From NCBI GenBank assembly GCA_030146295.1, contig JASLCD010000258.1:1-19240 (forward strand): a DNA stretch of 19,240 bases, given 5' to 3'. The position numbers were made by a program, and so were the translations under genes. This stretch comes from Chryseobacterium sp. Its GTDB lineage: Bacteria; Bacteroidota; Bacteroidia; Flavobacteriales; Weeksellaceae. The notes under the pieces were generated by a model that had not been told where the DNA came from, did not search any database, and saw only the letters and a list, made by a program, of their open reading frames with translations. Of the stretch, positions 7,212-14,182 are shown piece after piece. Position 1 is the first letter of the stretch; each line of letters begins with the position of its first letter.

Positions 7212-7237
7212 CCGGTTATACTTTACAGCTTCACATT

Positions 7238-8830
7238 ATGAAAAAGACATCATTAATAGGAGGAATCAAGGAGAATTTTCCTTCAGGACTCGTGGTATTT
7301 TTAGTAGCACTTCCGTTGTGTTTAGGAATTGCTTTAGCATCAGGTGCTCCCCCATTGTCCGGTATCATTGCCGGTATTGTAGGCGGCTTGGTAGTAGGAA
7401 CAATCAGTAATTCTAATATTTCAGTTTCCGGGCCTGCAGCAGGTTTAACGGCCATTATTTTAACAGCGATAACAGATCTTGGCGCATTTGAGCTTTTCCT
7501 TTGCGCAGGGATTATTGCAGGACTTATTCAATTGGTTTTAGGGTTTGTAAGGGCTGGAAGTATTTCCAACTATTTCCCGAACAACGTGATTGAAGGAATG
7601 CTTGCTGCCATAGGAATCATTATTATATTAAAACAGATTCCGCATGCTTTAGGATTTGATAAAGATTATGAAGGTCATGAATCTATTTTTGACAATGGCT
7701 TAAACTTCGGATATTTTACAGAATTATTTGGGGCGGTCCACCCTGGAGCTATTGTTATTACTTTAGTTTCGGTAGCAATTCTTATCGCATGGGATAAAAT
7801 CCACGTCCTGAAAAGGCTGAAAATGCTGCCAGGAGCATTGGTTGCGGTAATTATCAGTATTCTTTTGAATCAGCTATTTAAGATGTCCGGAAGCGCCCTG
7901 GCTATTGAGACCCAGCATTTAGTTTCTTTACCTGTTCCACAGTCTTTTGATGATTTCAAGAACCTGATCACCACTCCTGATTTTAATGGTTTCACCAATC
8001 CTAAAGTATGGATCATAGGTGCCACAATTGCTATTGTAGCCTCTATTGAAACGTTACTTTGTATCGAAGCATCAGACCGCTTAGATAGACAGAGAAGAAT
8101 TACAGACACCAATCTTGAGCTTAAAGCCCAGGGAATCGGGAACCTTATCAGCTCGTTTATAGGCGGCCTTCCAATGACGTCTGTTGTGGTAAGAAGTTCT
8201 GCCAATGCCAACGCAGGGGCAACGTCTAAAACCTCAGCGATCATTCACGGAGTATTCTTATTGATCTGTGTACTTTCTATTCCTGTAATTTTAAATTTAA
8301 TTCCATTAGCCACTTTGGCTGCCGTATTAATTTTAGTAGGGTATAAATTGGCAAAGCCAGCTACATTCAAGCATTTCTGGCATTTAGGAAAATTCCAGTT
8401 TATTCCGTTTGTAGCAACGGTTGCAGCGGTAGTGGCAACAGATTTATTAAAAGGAGTAGGAATTGGTCTTGCCATCTCTGTTTTCTATATTCTTCAGGGA
8501 AATATGAAAAGAGCTTATTATCTGAGCAGAGAGAGACTGGATGATGCGGACGGGATCAACATAAAACTGGCTGAAGAAGTTTCATTTTTAAATAAAGCAG
8601 CAATCAAAAAAACACTTAAAAATATAAAACCCAACTCTACGGTGATCATTGATGCCAGAAATACTTCATACATCGCAACAGATGTACTGGAAATGATTCA
8701 GGATTTTGCCAATATCAGAGCAAAGGAACAGGACATCAATGTTGAACTTCTAGGCTTTAAAACATCATACAGAGATTACGAAAGAAGTGAGGACTCTCAT
8801 ATTTTAGTTACTCATAACAGAGCCATGTAG
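7238..8830 (+). CDS. SulP-family anion transporter with STAS domain (probable bicarbonate uptake)
   Basis: Integral membrane anion carrier (SLC26/SulP), 530 residues. The membrane domain spans about 12-420, with 'FPSGLVVFLVALPLCLGIAL' as first helix, 'SNISVSGPAAGLTAI' (59-73) as the half-helix anion-site region, and the signature 'ASIETLLCIEASDRLD...LKAQGIGNLISSFIGGLP' (268-312). A degenerate STAS domain follows (about 445-525) with 'VIIDARNTSYIATDVLEMI'; the position often occupied by Asp in the STAS loop is Ala. SulP proteins carry sulfate, bicarbonate or other anions. Flanking by two carbonic anhydrases makes bicarbonate the leading substrate, by context only. No sulfate-assimilation gene is nearby. 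The gene may be transcribed from the upstream promoter or from its own, unseen one in the 147-bp leader that contains two dyads. Confidence 0.94.
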   Translation: MKKTSLIGGIKENFPSGLVVFLVALPLCLGIALASGAPPLSGIIAGIVGGLVVGTISNSNISVSGPAAGLTAIILTAITDLGAFELFLCAGIIAGLIQLVLGFVRAGSISNYFPNNVIEGMLAAIGIIIILKQIPHALGFDKDYEGHESIFDNGLNFGYFTELFGAVHPGAIVITLVSVAILIAWDKIHVLKRLKMLPGALVAVIISILLNQLFKMSGSALAIETQHLVSLPVPQSFDDFKNLITTPDFNGFTNPKVWIIGATIAIVASIETLLCIEASDRLDRQRRITDTNLELKAQGIGNLISSFIGGLPMTSVVVRSSANANAGATSKTSAIIHGVFLLICVLSIPVILNLIPLATLAAVLILVGYKLAKPATFKHFWHLGKFQFIPFVATVAAVVATDLLKGVGIGLAISVFYILQGNMKRAYYLSRERLDDADGINIKLAEEVSFLNKAAIKKTLKNIKPNSTVIIDARNTSYIATDVLEMIQDFANIRAKEQDINVELLGFKTSYRDYERSEDSHILVTHNRAM

Positions 8831-8887
8831 TCTCATTCATCAATTAATTTTTTTAACTTTAAATTCTAAAATAATAAATAAAATCAT

Positions 8888-9523
8888 ATGAAAGCACATA
8901 CATACGAAACCCAGTCTACTATTACCCCTGAGAAAGCATTGGAATTCTTAAAAGAAGGAAACCAGAGATTTGTCAACAACCTTAAAGCCAACAGAGATCT
9001 TCTTGAGCAGGTGAATGCTACCCGCGAAGGACAATGGCCTTTTGCTGTAGTTTTAAGCTGCATAGACAGCCGTACTTCTGCGGAACTTATCTTTGACCAG
9101 GGATTAGGAGACGTTTTCAGTATCAGAATTGCAGGTAACTTTGTAAATCAGGACATTCTTGGATCTATGGAATTTGGCTGTAACGTTGCCGGTTCTAAGC
9201 TTATCGTAGTTTTAGGCCATACGAAATGCGGTGCATTGAAAGGAGGGCTTGATGCGGCACAGATTGAAGGATTGGGAATGGATAATCTTAACCACCTGAT
9301 CAATCATTTCAACCCTATCATCAATGAGATTATTGAAGATAACGAAGAACGTTCATCCAAAAACAGCTCACTTCTGGAAAGACTTAATCAGCAAAACGTA
9401 AGAAGCGCGATTGAAGATATCCGTAAGCAAAGTTCAACACTTAAAAACCTTGAAGCTGAAGGAAAAATTAAAATTGTTGGAGCGAATTACGATGTTGAAA
9501 CGGGTGCAGTAAGTTGGTTATAA
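8888..9523 (+). CDS. Beta-class carbonic anhydrase (second copy)
   Basis: 211 residues, no signal peptide. The zinc ligands are C58 and D60 in 'SCIDSR', then H111 and C114 in 'GHTKCGA', with Arg62 completing the Asp-Arg dyad. The N-terminal 'TPEKALEFLKEGNQRFVN' and C-terminal 'GANYDVETGAVSWL' place it in a different beta subgroup from the copy at 6101, one often found beside SulP genes. It begins 57 bp after the transporter stop, without a clear promoter, and is followed by a terminator, so it is likely the last gene of the cluster. It should act in the cytoplasm on the imported bicarbonate or on CO2. Confidence 0.95.
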   Translation: MKAHTYETQSTITPEKALEFLKEGNQRFVNNLKANRDLLEQVNATREGQWPFAVVLSCIDSRTSAELIFDQGLGDVFSIRIAGNFVNQDILGSMEFGCNVAGSKLIVVLGHTKCGALKGGLDAAQIEGLGMDNLNHLINHFNPIINEIIEDNEERSSKNSSLLERLNQQNVRSAIEDIRKQSSTLKNLEAEGKIKIVGANYDVETGAVSWL

Positions 9524-9560
9524 AAATGAAACTCATTAAATTTCAATTATAATTTACAGA

Positions 9561-9597
9561 AAATGCCATCGAAATTCGATGGCATTTATTTTTATAG
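9561..9597 (+). terminator. Intrinsic terminator of the carbonic anhydrase/SulP cluster
   Basis: ATGCCATCG (9563-9571) pairs with CGATGGCAT (9577-9585), extended by A/T pairs on both ends, over a 5-nt loop; a T-rich tail (TTATTTTTAT) follows. It lies 38 bp after the stop codon of the second carbonic anhydrase. Confidence 0.85.
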
Positions 9598-9710
9598 TAC
9601 TTTTCTGATTATAATCCGACTGATCTATTAAGAAGGAAAAATTAACAAACACTGCTTTTAATCGAGAAATTATTTTAATTTGGCCCTATTGAGAGAATAA
9701 ATTAAAAACC

Positions 9711-10637
9711 ATGATTTTTCCAAAAGCAAAAAAAATAGCCAAAGATCTTGGCTGGTATAAAACAACCGACACTGTATTTGGTCTTTATAAAGGCTACTTT
9801 TTCAACGTTTCGGACGCAAGTTTAATAAAAACGCCTCAACAAAAATTTGTAACGGTAACCACCGGTAGTTTAACAGATGAACAAAGAGAAAAAATAAAAA
9901 CAGAGTTATCTGCCAACAAAAAAAAATTAAAATTCACCCTCTTCAAAATCAGTGACCATAGTATTTTTTTCAAATTCACAGAAAACCTCCTACCCACTAA
10001 GCTCAGTACAGTTTATGCTTTGTTTGACTTCCTGACAGACCTTTTCAAAAAGCTCAATATACCTGAGCAAAATAAATGTCATAGCTGTGATACGGATCAG
10101 AGAACCAATTATTATAACCTCAACGATACCGGTATTATACTCTGCGATAATTGTTTTAAACAGACCGACGATAAATTCTACGAAATTGAAAAGAAAAGAA
10201 TTGCAAAAGAAAAAAATTATCTAACGGGGCTTTTAGGTGCCATTATATTTTCAGTTCCTGCCATTATACTTTGGGTTTTACTTGCAGTCTATTTAGGGGG
10301 ACTTTCCTCAGGAATGGCATTTGTTATTGCTATTCTCGGGTTTTTAGGCTATGATTATTTCAATGGGCTTCAAGGGAAGCTGACAAAATATATTGTCTTC
10401 CTCACAAGCATCACGAGTATATTTGTCGCCAATGTTTTAACTATTATTGCTTTATTGGTAAAACAGGGTCTCCCTATCGGACAGGCAATATGGGAGTTTC
10501 AAACAAACCCTGCAGCCAATGAAATATTGATGCAGAATATAATTGTCTCTATTTTATTATCATGCATTCCCTGGATTTGGATATTGTTTATCAGGAAAGA
10601 CAACAAATTAATTATAAAACCTGCAGAAAAATTCTAG
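9711..10637 (+). CDS. Zinc-ribbon membrane protein of unknown function
   Basis: 308 residues, not recognised. A soluble N-terminal region (about 1-118) is followed by a treble-clef/zinc-ribbon-like pair of CxxC motifs, C123-C126 ('CHSC') and C145-C148 ('CDNC'), then a basic/acidic helix (155-168) and a C-terminal membrane domain with about four helices (171-195, 198-215, 226-250, 276-294). The soluble part therefore sits next to a metal-binding knuckle at the membrane face, probably cytoplasmic. The start is ATG 9711 (MIFPKAKK...); no SD sequence or good -7 element was seen. It stands alone between two terminators, so it is its own transcription unit. Codon use is AT-richer (long A-runs) than its neighbours, possibly a sign of an accessory gene. 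No function can be assigned. Confidence 0.8.
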   Translation: MIFPKAKKIAKDLGWYKTTDTVFGLYKGYFFNVSDASLIKTPQQKFVTVTTGSLTDEQREKIKTELSANKKKLKFTLFKISDHSIFFKFTENLLPTKLSTVYALFDFLTDLFKKLNIPEQNKCHSCDTDQRTNYYNLNDTGIILCDNCFKQTDDKFYEIEKKRIAKEKNYLTGLLGAIIFSVPAIILWVLLAVYLGGLSSGMAFVIAILGFLGYDYFNGLQGKLTKYIVFLTSITSIFVANVLTIIALLVKQGLPIGQAIWEFQTNPAANEILMQNIIVSILLSCIPWIWILFIRKDNKLIIKPAEKF

Positions 10638-10647
10638 AAATAAAATA

Positions 10648-10677
10648 AATGACTGCCTCAGAAATAAGGCAGTCATT
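10648..10677. terminator. Bidirectional terminator between convergent genes
   Basis: An 11-bp perfect stem (AATGACTGCCT, 10648-10658, with AGGCAGTCATT, 10667-10677) and an 8-nt loop. Read on the minus strand it is followed by a T-rich run, so it ends pth best; it can also end the zinc-ribbon gene on the plus strand. Confidence 0.8.
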
Positions 10678-10728
10678 CAATATGATCAACTGTATTTAAA
10701 TTCAAATTTACTTTATCCCAATTGAATA

Positions 10729-11292
10729 CTATTTCCCGTTAAAAGCAGACATTGTATTATTCAATCCAGCAAATACAAACGAAAGGCTTGCTTTGGAAAA
10801 AGTTTCAATTCTTTCGGTAAGTTTTTCCGATTCTTCTTCATTCCAGGTTCCTAATACATAATCTACCTGTCGACCCGCAGAAAAATCTGCAGAGATTCCG
10901 AAACGAAGTCTTGCGTAGTTTTGAGTCTGCAATACTTCATTGATATTTTTAAGTCCGTTGTGGCCTGCATCTGAGCCTTTTCCTTTCAATCTTAAAGTCC
11001 CGAAAGGAAGCGCAAGATCATCTGTCACGATCAGTACATTTTCCAAAGGAATATTTTCTTTCTGCATCCAGTATTTCACGGCATTTCCGGAAAGATTCAT
11101 ATAGGTATCAGGTTTAAGGATAAAGACTTTTCTTCCTTTATGTTTTCCTTCTGCCAGCCAGCCAAAATTGGAGGTATTGAATGATACTTCTAGAGTTTCA
11201 GCTATCTTTTCAGCTACTTTAAAGCCTATATTGTGTCGTGTATTTTCATATTCTGAGCCTTTGTTGCCAAGCCCAACGATTAAATATTTCAT
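10729..11292 (-). CDS. pth: Peptidyl-tRNA hydrolase
   Basis: Essential housekeeping enzyme that cleaves peptidyl-tRNA dropped from ribosomes, recycling tRNA. At 187 residues it has the normal bacterial length. It opens with 'MKYLIVGLGNKGSEYENTRHNIGF', containing N10 and the catalytic H20; then 'KPDTYMNLSG' (60-69), D91 in 'VTDDLALP' and H111-N112 in 'GHNGL', corresponding to N10, H20, M67, D93 and H113 of the E. coli enzyme. It has its own promoter (TAATTTTG with TTG 21 bp upstream) overlapping the terminator of the lipoprotein gene upstream, and a terminator downstream. Single-gene unit. Confidence 0.98.
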   Translation of the reverse strand: MKYLIVGLGNKGSEYENTRHNIGFKVAEKIAETLEVSFNTSNFGWLAEGKHKGRKVFILKPDTYMNLSGNAVKYWMQKENIPLENVLIVTDDLALPFGTLRLKGKGSDAGHNGLKNINEVLQTQNYARLRFGISADFSAGRQVDYVLGTWNEEESEKLTERIETFSKASLSFVFAGLNNTMSAFNGK

Positions 11293-11305
11293 CAGAAATT
11301 TTTTG

Positions 11306-11337
11306 CAAAATTAAGAGATAAAAAATAAAAAACTCAA
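11306..11337 (-). promoter_or_regulatory. pth promoter (-33 TTG, -7 TAATTTTG)
   Basis: On the minus strand, TTG at 11337-11335, 21 bp, then TAATTTTG at 11313-11306: a full Bacteroidetes match, 14 bp before the pth ATG. The -33 element lies within the left arm of the terminator hairpin that ends the upstream lipoprotein gene. Confidence 0.6.
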
Positions 11338-11358
11338 TCTTATGAAAGATTGAGTTTT
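11321..11358 (-). terminator. Intrinsic terminator of the downstream lipoprotein gene
   Basis: A perfect 13-bp stem (AAAACTCAATCTT, 11329-11341, with AAGATTGAGTTTT, 11346-11358) and a 4-nt loop. On the minus strand the stem is followed by a long T-rich run, ending the transcript 21 bp after the stop at 11379. Confidence 0.88.
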
Positions 11359-11378
11359 AATATTGTTAAAAAAGTCTT

Positions 11379-12311
11379 CTATTGTGGTTTGTAGATGTAA
11401 TTAACACCATATCCTTTTGTCATATAAGTCTGAGGATCATAAACGTAATTGGTGCTCTTTACAATGGGAGTTGGAATAGGTGGCGTAAGATCTGTCACAG
11501 ACCATCTCTTAGGATTGTTTGGAGATAAAATAAGACTTTCTTTATCATTGATTACTGTAGATAACAGTCTTGAAATCTTGTATACGTGTGGCAATAATGT
11601 GAACGGGCTTACCTGCTCATCATATGCATAATATTCATAGCTATATTTTCCTGTAACAGCTCCGAATGCACCTCCTGCCATTGTTCCATAGTTTCTTGTC
11701 ACTTTAGAAACATTATCACCTACATACGTGTAACCCGTTTTAGAGTAATCTGTAAAAGCAAGTGGCACTCCAGCTACATCCGGACCATTCTTCATAATGA
11801 TAGAATCCAGTTTTCCTGTAGCAGTACTGTACTTAATAGTATAAAGACTTTTCTCTTTCTTCAGCAATGTCTGTGGCCCCGGAGTAGTTGCCGGTGGTAC
11901 AGGTGGTGGTCTTCTGAAGATCGAACGGTTTTCCGAAATCAGCTGTAACTTATTATTATTCCCATAAGTAAATAACTGAGTGTAAGATACACTGTCTTTA
12001 TCCAGTTTTCCGTTTCCGTCAAGGTCCAAAAAGCCGTTAAAATTAATCTGGCTGATTTTATCTCCACTGTACATAATATTAGTAATTGAAGCACTGTCTG
12101 TGATTACTTTAGTCACAAGAAGTCCGCTGTACTGATATTCTGCGATAGTATCTTTATCTGTAATTTCTCTGTATAATGCTCTGGGACCGCTTAATCCCCC
12201 TGTATTATTAAGATCCAATAATGGATTCCCATCTTCATCTAGTAAACTCTTGCAGGAATGTATTGAAGAAAAACCTGCGATTAGTAAAATAAAATAGAAA
12301 ATTTGCTTCAT
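11379..12311 (-). CDS. Secreted lipoprotein of unknown function (paralog B)
   Basis: 310 residues with a lipoprotein signal: hydrophobic helix then 'IHSC', Cys20 being lipidated. The mature protein has repeated short beta-strand motifs such as 'FTYGNNNKLQLI', 'YTIKYSTATGKLDSII' and 'YTYVGDNVSKVTRN', of the 'Y-x-Y-x-(G/N)-x-(K/L)-x-x-I' type seen in YD-like and DUF4595-like bacterial surface proteins. Between them lies 'DLDGNGKLDKDS' (97-108), resembling an EF-hand/dockerin calcium loop, though position 12 is Ser. The Pro-rich linker 'RRPPPVPP' follows. The C-terminal third, with 'SPFTLLPHVYKISR' and 'SPNNPKRW', is clearly homologous to the neighbouring lipoprotein at 12413-13285. It is probably surface- or outer-membrane-anchored. 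No function known. Confidence 0.85.
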   Translation of the reverse strand: MKQIFYFILLIAGFSSIHSCKSLLDEDGNPLLDLNNTGGLSGPRALYREITDKDTIAEYQYSGLLVTKVITDSASITNIMYSGDKISQINFNGFLDLDGNGKLDKDSVSYTQLFTYGNNNKLQLISENRSIFRRPPPVPPATTPGPQTLLKKEKSLYTIKYSTATGKLDSIIMKNGPDVAGVPLAFTDYSKTGYTYVGDNVSKVTRNYGTMAGGAFGAVTGKYSYEYYAYDEQVSPFTLLPHVYKISRLLSTVINDKESLILSPNNPKRWSVTDLTPPIPTPIVKSTNYVYDPQTYMTKGYGVNYIYKPQ

Positions 12312-12337
12312 TTCCTTGTAATTGATTATTTTTTTGA

Positions 12338-12345
12338 CAAATATA
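12338..12345 (-). promoter_or_regulatory. -7 element of lipoprotein paralog B
   Basis: Minus strand TATATTTG, an exact TAnnTTTG match, 27 bp upstream of the ATG at 12311. No TTG lies at the usual distance. The same octamer occurs before paralog A. Confidence 0.55.
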
Positions 12346-12412
12346 ATTTTTTTTACCTAAAAATTATATGATTATTTTATATTCTGGTAAGATTAACAGT
12401 GGTTTCTCTCTC

Positions 12413-13285
12413 TTATAAGTTTTTATAAGTAAATGTAAGATTCTGATTTTTCTCAACAACCACATACCCCTGATTATCATAAGAATAACTCTGAGCTGTA
12501 TTAACAGGAGCTGCTGGTGAAGGCAATTCTATAAACATTGAAGTAGGGTTATTCGGAGAAATCTTATAGAATTGTGCAGGATTTATCAGACTTCGTGTAA
12601 TGAAATAGACCGATGGAAGCGTAGAGTAAGGGCTTTTCTGAGCATCATAGTTCTGAAAGCTATACTTGCTTACTACTGCCGTACTCATATTCGGATTTCC
12701 ATTGATATCCAGTATTCCTTTGGAGCAAACTACCTGAATTACATTTTCTCCGTTATACACGAAAGTATAATCTATAAATCTGTTGTAAGCACTGATTCCT
12801 CCTTCTTTTCTCTTTTCAAGAATTTTAGAAAGTTTATTAGTAACCGAGTCATAGGTAAAAGCATAGTCACTCATAACGGAAACCGATGGAGTAGCTCCTG
12901 TTCCTGTAGAAGTGGCATTGTAGATCTTTTTACCCGTAGCATCGGGAACAATGTTAAATTCATAAACAAGACTGGATGCTGCCGAACTTACGTATTTAAC
13001 TTTAGTAATATTTTTGTTGGTATACGTTACCGTTCCCGTATAATAAGCTCCCGCAGCAGATTCATCTTTAGATACTGCAGTCTGTAAATCTCCGGTTCCT
13101 GCTGTAGTAGCATATTCTTCCTGAGAAATATTATTTGAGCTAACCTTTGCTAAAACCTTTTTAGGCGGTGGCCCATCATCCGGATTCGGGATAGATTCTG
13201 TGGGATCTGAGGTTGTATTACATGCTGTCAGCATCCCAAGAAAAGCAATACCGGCAAACATTTTAAGAAAATAGTTTTTTACCAT
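12413..13285 (-). CDS. Secreted lipoprotein of unknown function (paralog A)
   Basis: About 290 residues from ATG 13285. The frame stays open to an ATG at 13309, but that one lies on the -7 promoter octamer (13307-13314), and starting at 13285 gives a standard lipoprotein signal ending 'MLTAC' with lipidated Cys22. The mature protein begins with an Asp/Pro-rich linker, followed by beta-strand motifs like 'YAFTYDSVTNKLSKIL' and 'YTFVYNGENVIQVV'. The C-terminus carries 'SPYSTLPSVYFITR' and 'ISPNNPTSMF', shared with paralog B at 11379-12311. Compared with B it lacks a good calcium-loop match ('ILDINGNPNMS' sits at the corresponding place). The function is unknown. No strong terminator separates it from paralog B, so some read-through is possible. 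Confidence 0.85.
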   Translation of the reverse strand: MVKNYFLKMFAGIAFLGMLTACNTTSDPTESIPNPDDGPPPKKVLAKVSSNNISQEEYATTAGTGDLQTAVSKDESAAGAYYTGTVTYTNKNITKVKYVSSAASSLVYEFNIVPDATGKKIYNATSTGTGATPSVSVMSDYAFTYDSVTNKLSKILEKRKEGGISAYNRFIDYTFVYNGENVIQVVCSKGILDINGNPNMSTAVVSKYSFQNYDAQKSPYSTLPSVYFITRSLINPAQFYKISPNNPTSMFIELPSPAAPVNTAQSYSYDNQGYVVVEKNQNLTFTYKNL

Positions 13286-13306
13286 ATAGAATTTTTTTAG
13301 CTTGTC

Positions 13307-13314
13307 CAAATATA
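13307..13314 (-). promoter_or_regulatory. -7 element of lipoprotein paralog A; decides its start
   Basis: Minus strand TATATTTG (exact TAnnTTTG). It overlaps the first possible ATG (13309), so that codon cannot be in the transcript; the next ATG at 13285 is 21 bp downstream. Confidence 0.55.
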
Positions 13315-13378
13315 ATTCAATTTTCGATAATACACTTTACTTTATCCGAACAAATTCACAAGAAATAGAGTTAATCAA

Positions 13379-13412
13379 CAAAAAAAATCTAAAAACATAA
13401 CGTTTTTAGATT
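13379..13412 (-). terminator. Intrinsic terminator of the three-gene secreted-protein operon
   Basis: An 11-bp perfect stem (AATCTAAAAAC, 13386-13396, with GTTTTTAGATT, 13402-13412) and a 5-nt loop. On the minus strand it is followed by a run of T residues, 25 bp after the last stop codon of the operon. Confidence 0.85.
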
Positions 13413-13437
13413 GATAATTATTGCATGATTATGAAAA

Positions 13438-14175
13438 TTAATAAGGCTGCAATATAGATGTTGTCAAAACTGATTGTGACATATCGCTATTGAGGAAATT
13501 AGTATTAACTGCTGTTCCCACCCCAAGTATTGACCCTGAAATTGCTCTTTTGGTACAGGCTACTTTAACTTTGTAGTCATTTTTAGGAGTAATATTCGTA
13601 AGTGTAGCATTCAGATTAAAAATTTTATATGCTCCCGGATCACCAAGCAACACATCTGTTCTTACCGCTTTCAACACATCGTCTACAAAAACTCCGCAAG
13701 CAAAACTGGCAGAATTGGCTCCTGTTTTTTGAACCGTCGTTTGGAACGAAAAAGTAGCTTTATTGATTTGACTGGTCACAGAGAAAGTATCTATCGTTCC
13801 CGTAAGCACAGACCAGTCAGCAGTAAGAGGCGCTCCGTCATTATAAGGATTGGTCGCCCCATTATTCCCGGAAAAGCTTACTCCCGTTTTGTCTGCAACG
13901 GTATTGATAGAAAATACCGACATACTCCCCTGGCCGTCAGCAATTTTTATCGCTTTCCAGTCATTTGTATTTAAATCTGTATTATTATGAAAGATATCTC
14001 CTGCTGTTCCGCCAGATCCTTTCAGTACATCTGTACCTCCTGTTCTTAATTCTTTTCTGATATTTAAATCTCCGTTCACATCTAACATATTGGTTGGAGT
14101 TGGAGTATTAATACCCACTTGCGCAGCAGCATTAACTGTTAACAGAATTGATGCTGCAAATAGTATTTTTTTCAT
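13438..14175 (-). CDS. Secreted 'LDVNG'-motif protein, paralog 3
   Basis: 245 residues. Sec signal peptide of about 18 residues ending 'NAAAQ', then 'VGINTPTPTNMLDVNGDLNIRKEL', the N-terminal motif shared by many flavobacterial secreted proteins and similar to the 'GIGT..P...L.V.G' stalk repeats of phage fibres. The C-terminal half is predicted beta-rich and shares 'FACGVFVD...VR' and 'VKVACTKR' with the two genes upstream; the two Cys in these motifs may form a disulfide. It is the shortest and most divergent of the three. It lies 7 bp after the stop of paralog 2 and is last in the operon. No T9SS C-terminal domain is visible. Function unknown. Confidence 0.83.
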   Translation of the reverse strand: MKKILFAASILLTVNAAAQVGINTPTPTNMLDVNGDLNIRKELRTGGTDVLKGSGGTAGDIFHNNTDLNTNDWKAIKIADGQGSMSVFSINTVADKTGVSFSGNNGATNPYNDGAPLTADWSVLTGTIDTFSVTSQINKATFSFQTTVQKTGANSASFACGVFVDDVLKAVRTDVLLGDPGAYKIFNLNATLTNITPKNDYKVKVACTKRAISGSILGVGTAVNTNFLNSDMSQSVLTTSILQPY

Positions 14176-14182
14176 GATCTGC

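Noticed and set aside
7870..8244. 124-codon minus-strand frame
   Set aside because: Antisense to the conserved SulP signature region; no independent coding evidence.
12572..13087. 171-codon plus-strand frame
   Set aside because: Antisense shadow of lipoprotein paralog A; the sense strand has a lipobox, promoter and paralog, and the antisense product is Ser/Ile/Arg-rich with no motif.
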